DNA of 64,000 bases from Actinomucor elegans. Its lineage: Eukaryota > Mucoromycota > Mucoromycetes > Mucorales > Mucoraceae. Numbering within the stretch: the stretch's first letter is position 1; every line of letters begins with the position of its first letter. Shown here piece after piece: positions 58,001-64,000 of the stretch. The translations under genes were made by a program, and so were the position numbers. Below the pieces are notes generated by a model, which had not been told where the DNA came from, searched no databases, and saw only the letters and a program-made list of their open reading frames with translations. The stretch lies in assembly GCA_026027325.1 (NCBI GenBank), contig JAMSLZ010000011.1:1043718-1107717 (forward strand), given 5' to 3'.

Positions 58001-58416
58001 GCGACATTCTACTACAGGCTAAATTGATAATAACACATTTTTTATTCACTACAGTCAAAAGTATACACTTATATTTCCGTATCTTTTTTTTTTTTTGGAG
58101 ATAACAGTTTGATTGATTATAAAGAGGTAAAGTCGACAAGCTTTCGATGACAAATTAGATCTTTTTCACATTTGATGACGACCATTATTTGAATAATGGT
58201 TCTATTCATGGTTGATGCTTTGTCAGCCAATATTGAGCCACATTTGATAAAATGAATTGATCTTTAATTATATTAGAGTGGTGTAATAGAATAGTCTGTC
58301 TATCCCATTGTGAGTGGGACTACATAAATAAAATAATTATAAGGGGTCTTGGTAAAAAGAAATATGATGAGGGCTATATACAAATGAATGGATTATAATA
58401 AAAAAAAAAGAGAGAA
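54702..58416. other. 3.7-kb intergenic region with unassigned small ORFs
   Basis: A minus ORF at 54732-54923 (MASAGTLKEFNYLQGIYEY...) lies just upstream of the LRR gene and could be a leader ORF. A27 occurs at 54976-55002. At 56527-57113 (+) separated coding-like pieces occur: MSSSQSSLIEHIKQQPLKEL, then KSFFNKLVENIKKIKSSEKV, then LVTIRGYSDAYDGDLPEYSL with KAWCYLPPPVVRIILPEY before a stop. They have stops between them and no clear splice sites, so this may be a decayed gene. ORF 57556-57786 is unassigned. One repeat copy lies at 57328-57405. Confidence 0.4.
57328..57405 (+). repeat. Dispersed degenerate repeat, copy 16
   Basis: AAGCTCATTTTGAGTATGAG, ACACAAAATTAAACCGTGAT, CAGTCGAGAGAACTATAAAT. 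Confidence 0.65.
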
Positions 58417-60542
58417 TTAGTTTCTCTTCTTCTTCTTCTGAACAGAATTCATGGCAGAAGCAAGGCTAGTAACAATTTGATGTGCTCTAATCAAGTTTTC
58501 ATAGTCGGGATGATTTGGCTCCGTATGCTTCAAAAGATCTAAAGTCACAAAAAAGTTAGGGTTACATGTGCTACGTGTCACTTAAAAAGTCTTACCAGCT
58601 ATCAATAAACCATAGCGAGCGACACGTTGGATCGGAATAATCAAAAAATCTTTCATAGTGAACTGACTTGTTTCTTTACGTGAATTGAGTTTCTACCAAC
58701 ATGTGATAAGTAAAGGGGCGAATAAGAACAGTCAATAGATGAGTTTACCTTGTTAAATACAATAAAGCCTTCATTATGCTCCGTAGCTTCTAAGTGTTTG
58801 CGATTATCCTTGTAGTCCAAAGCGCAACGTAAAAAAACGACAAGATCTTCAGCCATATCAACAAGCGCTTTACCCAGGAGTAGATTATTACAGTTTATAT
58901 TTTCACAGCTCTTGTTTGAATCTAAATCGGATGGCAAAGGAGGAATGCCTTTAACACGGCCTAGTTGAAAGTGACGAAGACGATTGATTAATTTGGCTGA
59001 GAACTGCATCAAATCAAAGAGGTTGGCAAAAATGTCTGCATCGATAGGTTTAGTAAAGGGTGAACCCTTTTCAAGCGAGTAGATCAAAGAATCATAAAAT
59101 ATCTAGAAAGTACGATTTAGCCATCTTTTCATATGTCAAGTGAAATAGAATAACGTACGATTTTTGTGTAATAGAGTTGATTCCAGAAGTTGACTTCTGT
59201 AGTGAAAAACTCTCTCAGAATGAAACGGCGTGTAAGCGAATATCTTTCCATTTTATCGGGCGGCTAATACAGAATGAGTAATCCAAGTAACACAGCATAT
59301 TGTAAAACTTACCATTTCTTTTGGTAAAGGGTGTGCAGGTGCAGGCTTACGGATCTTTTCTTCCAATAGATGATGCCACGTTAATAAAGCCTTGGCTTCA
59401 CGTTTCCAGCTAGTTTTACGGTACAGTTGATACTTGCGAGGTTTGATAGCGGAGAACTCCAAAATAGGTTCACGAGTAACTGGATCAAAGACATTTGGTA
59501 TATAAAGATACTTGAGACTATCCTCGCAAAAAGAAGAATAGATAGAATTAGACAAATGAACTGGTTCACCATTTGCAGCTGCTTCAGCAGCACGAGCTTT
59601 GACTTTCTGACATGTCTTGAACACAGGTTTCTTATCAACAGGATGCGTGTACTTTTTCAAAACGGACATGTATCTCGTGTGCTGCTCAGTAATCGCAATG
59701 ATATCATTATCGACCAATGTTCTGGAAGACGAAACGCTCATTGTATCGTACGTTGGGCAACTGGAACGGCGTTTCAAGTGTGTACTACCTTGGTCATCGT
59801 AGCTAGAGTGGCTGCTGACAGTAGTTAAACTGGAAGTGCCCAAAGTGACATCCGATGAGTTGGTGATAGTACTAGTAGGGCTGACGGTGGAATTATTGAG
59901 TCTATCGATTTCGGAATCTGAGTGATAATCCGTCGTATCTGCCTCGACTTGGTCTTGGTAATGGTTGGCCAAAGAGTGTCGCTTATTACCAGATAGTTCC
60001 CAAGGCGGTGGTGAAATAGGCTCTTGAGGAGACCAATCAACCAGTGTAGGCATGATAGGTTCTGGTACAGTAGGTGTGTACATCCTGTCCTCTGATATAG
60101 CAGATTTGTGCTGAGAACTGCTTCGCTTGTGAAGTTGAGGTAAATGGAGCTTTCTTAAAGTACTATGGACACTGCCGCTACTATGAATGCTGCTTGAATC
60201 AGTAGATTTTGGTGCTTTGTCGTCTTCTTCTGTCAATTTTTCGTGGCTACTGTTGGAACGCATTGGGTTGATTGCATTTTTGATAGGCTTCAAGCTGAGA
60301 GATGTAGATTGATGATGAAGAGTAGGGGGAGAAGGCGGTAAAGATATAGGTAAGCTAGTACGCTTCAATAGTTTGGGTGAAAACGAGTTGGGCTTGCTAT
60401 TGCTGTCTTGATCAGCCTTTCGAGAAGAGAACAAGTGCCATGACTTTTTCTTTCTCGGCAAGTTGGTATTAATCGACAGGTTGGGTCGGTCGCTTTTCAA
60501 AAGCTTATCCCCATTTTCATTGTTGACTGCTATAGAATGCAT
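58417..60542 (-). CDS. Rho guanine-nucleotide exchange factor (DH domain)
   Basis: Dbl-homology RhoGEF that would load GTP on a Rho-family GTPase. Exons: 59313-60542, 59159-59263, 58749-59102, 58596-58692 and 58417-58538 (1908 nt, 635 aa). The first about 300 residues are Ser/Pro/Thr-rich and basic (LPRKKKSWHLFSSRKADQDS, LLKRTSLPISLPPSPPTL), probably disordered and phosphorylated. The DH domain starts near 420: RRFILREFFTTEVNFWNQLY (CR1), IDADIFANLFDLMQFSAKLI, EDLVVFLRCALDYKDNRKHL, and CR3 MKDFLIIPIQRVARYGLLIA followed by DLLKHTEPNHPDYENL. No PH domain follows: the protein ends QKKKRN soon after the DH domain, which is unusual for Dbl proteins. The target GTPase is not predictable. Confidence 0.92.
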
Positions 60543-61138
60543 TTGAATGATAACGAATGAAAGAAAGATGGATTTCGAGAAACTGAATATCCTTTCAAAT
60601 CTTTTCTGCTTCCCGACCAGTCACAGCTAATTGGTTCTCAAGCGGATAGGTTTCGCCCCAAGCGAGCCCTATACTACCTGAATTTTAGCCAACCATGTGA
60701 AATATCAGCCCAGAGACTAAACCAGTAGTTGTTTTAATAAAAATCTTAGTTTCATATTCGTTATTGTACGTAAATCATTTGCCTTTTATGTACAATTTAC
60801 CTATAACGCGATCTATTCTAAATAAGCTCTTGAGCTTACTGAAAGCTCTCGAGTGCGAATATACATACGAATAGTTTTATTAGTAGACATGGCATGTTTC
60901 GTTTTGTAAGCAAATTACCAGCCAATGATTTTATAGAGCTTTGCCCCTGTTCAAAAATGAGATGTTAGGTTTATTATGGAGTTTCATTTCTATTTTGCAT
61001 TAGTGTGAGGCACAAATGGCATATATGCTTCGTATTCAATACCGCACATTCACATGATAATTGTTAATTTGTATCTGCGAACCCTATCAACCCATTATCT
61101 TCTTCATATCCCTATCATGATTTAGATATATCTACTTG

Positions 61139-61141
<3 letters not shown>

Positions 61142-61173
<32 letters not shown>
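61142..61173. repeat. Poly-T tract, 32 bases
   Basis: Uninterrupted T run. Confidence 0.9.
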
Positions 61174-61176
<3 letters not shown>

Positions 61177-62862
61177 GTGATGACAAATAAGGTCAATATC
61201 GCTGACGTGTCAGTTGGAAAGAAACCAGATTGCCTTTTTTCATTTTTCCCGCGGTTGGCTATGATCTGGACTTCTTTGTCCGAATATCCCCACTTTTGAC
61301 ATACAACAGGAATATAAGACTTGGATTATGCAAGCTTGTGATATGGACTATGATTGATGCAAGCAACTAATTCAAATTATATATATAATCTCTGTTTTTT
61401 ATAGTATTAGTCATGTATTAGTCTTTTATCAATAATGGGGTTATGAGATGAAACGTTTGATTCGATATGTTTTATTAGTGATTCGGATGAAGTTTTTGCG
61501 TAGTGGGGTTCAACCCGACTTTGTGGTGGAGGGTGTTAACACTGCTTGGAAATAATCTTTTAGCAAAGTTCATCTGTTATAGTAGGAGCCATTACAGATC
61601 CATCATGATTTTTATTTTTAATATTTTGTGAATATCGTTTTAGGGGAGTGATTTATTATAGAGCATATTCAATAAATTTAAAAGTATGTAGCGATATTTT
61701 CTGGAAATCCTATATCGGTTCTATTTCACAAAATCTTGAAAACTGGGTTTGTCAATGATGACTTCTAATTGCAATGAATGCATAATTATATTTGTGCACC
61801 TTTTACATTCTCACAAAGTTTGTTAACATAAGCGGGATCTTCGAGCAATTATTTCATATTAAAAAGAGGACTGCAGATTGATTCCCGATGTGATATATAT
61901 ATCTGGAAGTATCAGAAATAACAGGACCGACAGTGTAACTGATTGATAAGAAGGGCATATCGTTATCTATTAATTTCTTTCTTTTCGTCAAATATATGTT
62001 CCAAAATAAATAGAAGTATAAATACAGGCCGTACAACTCACACAATAAATTGTCATCTTGGTAAAAGAAAAAAAAAAGGATAAAGACGATGCCATGAAGC
62101 TGAATCAAGCACTGGGCCAACTGATGAAAAATGACAAAGGCTTTGGAGACTTTGAATACAATATATGAAGCAAGGTTTAATGAACGAATAGCACCATGTG
62201 GAAAGAAAAGTGAATTGAAAACTTTTTATGAAGATTGTCTATTCGAAAACAGACTGCTTAGGTGTTCGCCTACTGCCACTAAAGAATTACTTAATACCTA
62301 TAAAAGAAATACAGAAAATTATACAAGGGCCCAATTAAACTGCAACATACTGTAGCATACTGGAAAAACTTTGCCAAATTTAATTAACTGCATCTTAGGA
62401 AAATGCCACTGAAACAGCACTATTTGAAACAGGATCTGAAGCTGTCCCGTTACCTTGTCAAATTGGAATCGATAACCCTCTCCCAAAAAGCAACACCACC
62501 ACTAAAACTTGTAGCCTACATTCTTTCAATTTCTTTTACTAGTTTATTTGTCCGGACACTCGCTATGTCTTTATAGACATATTTAAACATACGCTTGCAC
62601 ACTCTACAAACTAGATCATTTGATTTTCATACTTTTGAAAGGTTCATCTAACTCCTAATAAAGAACGAAATTACAAAGTATATATTCGGAAGAAGAATAA
62701 TTGACAGTAAAGACAAAACTAAGCAAAAGGAGGGTCTCAGCGCATATGTTCAGAATGAATTACTGGGTCTGCCGTAACTCTATTTCTCTGGAAAGCAATG
62801 AGTATACCTTAGTACGCTAATGATTGGCAATAGATTACAGGTCAGAATTTGATGTGGCTAAA

Positions 62863-62920
62863 TCAAGCGATCTATTCTCTTCCGCACGGATCCCAGTTCT
62901 ATGTCACATCTGATAGGCAA
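62863..62920 (-). repeat. Dispersed degenerate repeat, copy 17
   Basis: On the minus strand: CCTATCAGATGTGACATAGA, ACTGGGATCCGTGCGGAAGA, GAATAGATCGCTTGATTTAG. A separate 5'-type piece (ATTCATTCTGAACATATGCG on the minus strand) lies near 62739-62775. Confidence 0.55.
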
Positions 62921-64000
62921 ATACGTATAATAAACTAATCCATCTGCCAAAAAAAAAGAATTACTCTTTATGGTTGCTCTTGTTTTTTCAGCCTTGGAAA
63001 CCGAAATCATTATTGTATCTGCTGGCTAGGTATTTCCTTTCAAACTCTTTTATTGCTTATTCTGATGCCAAATATCGAGCGTAAACAAAACAAGAACACT
63101 CTATAATTTTACTTTAGGCCAGAATGCATGTTAAAAATGGTTGCATAATATCTTCGCTAGTAAAATGCGTGAGAAATAAGATAGAGAAGAGGCTAGTTTC
63201 TGTTACTAACCTTAATATATATCAAATGTACTTTATCTGGTCTTGACGTTCCTGCCGCTAAGGATTAGTTGAATGATCACGGCTACGGCGTTAATTGCAA
63301 TCAAATTAAAACGGGCATGAATTCAACCATAATATCTGGGTACGAGTAATGCCAACTACAAGTGCTACTCAAGCCATACCTAGAGATACTACAACAATCA
63401 AACGAGGAATATCTTTATTAAACCACGGCCCTTGAGAAGAATGTAATGAAGGCGGTTAAGATATGGATGAGTATTGTGACAAATGCCATCAGGATTGTCA
63501 TTATAATCTACAAAGAATGCAACAAAGTTACTTAAAATAAGAAAGATAGTATGATAGGTGGAACAGTCATAACGCCGAATGAGATAAGCATTTGTTTTGC
63601 ATAAGCTAAATGGCTTTACATTACACACGGAATAAAAAATAAATCTCATTTCAAAACTTATAGCGGCGTACTTATCAAAATATCTGTAAAGTTACATACA
63701 GACGCTCTATAATTACCAGATAGTGCTAAGTATAAAACTATCTAGGAAGTGGAGTCCATTTAAGATGGTCAAAGAAGTTATACATACCCTTACCCAAGTT
63801 GTTGATCTCAAAAATTAATTTGGGACATATTTTAATATGAGATTCCTTATTTGTATAGACATCTGTATTATGGCTATAGACATTACGGTTCTGAACAGAT
63901 GAACACAGAGAAAAAAGCCTCTGATGACATAATAGAAAATGTTTTAACAAAAAACTGAAATAGTAGTCCAAGTTCTAAAGGCATATAACGAAATTTTATA

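Larger units (their letters stand above)
60543..64000. other. 3.5-kb terminal region, no gene supported
   Basis: Upstream region of the RhoGEF gene, then gene-free DNA to the window end. It contains T32 at 61142-61173, dispersed-repeat pieces at 62739-62775 and 62863-62920, and unassigned ORFs at 62131-62355 (MTKALETLNTIYEARFNERI...), 63398-63649 and 63738-63971. None has a recognisable motif. No RNA gene is seen. Confidence 0.45.

Noticed and set aside
59427..59828. 133-aa plus-strand ORF
   Set aside because: Antisense to the first exon of the RhoGEF gene and without a recognisable motif.
1..64000. CRISPR arrays, operons, tRNA or rRNA genes
   Set aside because: No regularly spaced repeats, no cloverleaf or rRNA sequence noticed by eye, and the genes are intron-rich eukaryotic genes; a tRNAscan run was not possible.

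Overview
The window looks like nuclear DNA of a Mucorales (Mucoromycota) fungus. It is AT-rich and full of long T/A homopolymers. Its genes are split by short introns, mostly 43-75 nt, with GTAAGT-like donors and CTAAC-like branch points. It carries the Mucorales carotenoid pair: a fused lycopene cyclase/phytoene synthase gene (carRP) divergent from phytoene dehydrogenase (carB). I rebuilt exons by reading splice sites; for the complete gene models the summed exon length is a multiple of three and the products keep family motifs. Nothing was run computationally, and all family assignments are by recognition.

Layout. 0.2-1.7 kb (-): an uncharacterised Mucorales-type gene with one frameshift. 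2.4-2.9 kb: a transposase fossil. 3-5.5 kb: unassigned ORFs. 5.5-22.8 kb is the gene-dense part: lysophosphatidate acyltransferase (-), ARPC2 (+), a YANK/STK32-like kinase (+), an NME6-like NDP kinase (+), CFAP20/Bug22 (-), CHID1-like GH18 protein (-), SFT2 (-), an NCS2 nucleobase permease (-) and an Scd6/LSM14 protein (-). 23-27.7 kb is a graveyard holding a C2H2 zinc-finger fossil, a second transposase fossil and a 28-bp minisatellite. 27.7-29.6 kb (+): a nine-exon unknown gene with a PD-(D/E)XK-like motif. 33.5-34.5 kb (-): ABHD11 hydrolase. 35.8-41.0 kb: AT-hook protein (-), carRP (-), carB (+). 41-45.9 kb: gene-free and dense in a degenerate interspersed repeat. 45.9-51.1 kb: membrane GNAT (-), GINS subunit PSF3 (-), a decayed paralog of the first gene, and an NDUFAF4-like complex I assembly factor (-). 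52.7-54.7 kb (-): PPP1R37-like LRR protein. 58.4-60.5 kb (-): RhoGEF. The rest is repeats and unassigned short ORFs.

The genes are mostly unrelated housekeeping functions. The one clear functional cluster is carRP-carB, which share a 451-bp divergent promoter and together make beta-carotene from geranylgeranyl diphosphate. The AT-hook gene lies 192 bp past carRP on the same strand; any regulatory link is inference.

The least described material is (i) a dispersed repeat family of about 16-18 degenerate copies, and (ii) two lineage-specific protein families, at 0.2-1.7 kb (decayed paralog at 48.4-48.9 kb) and at 27.7-29.6 kb.
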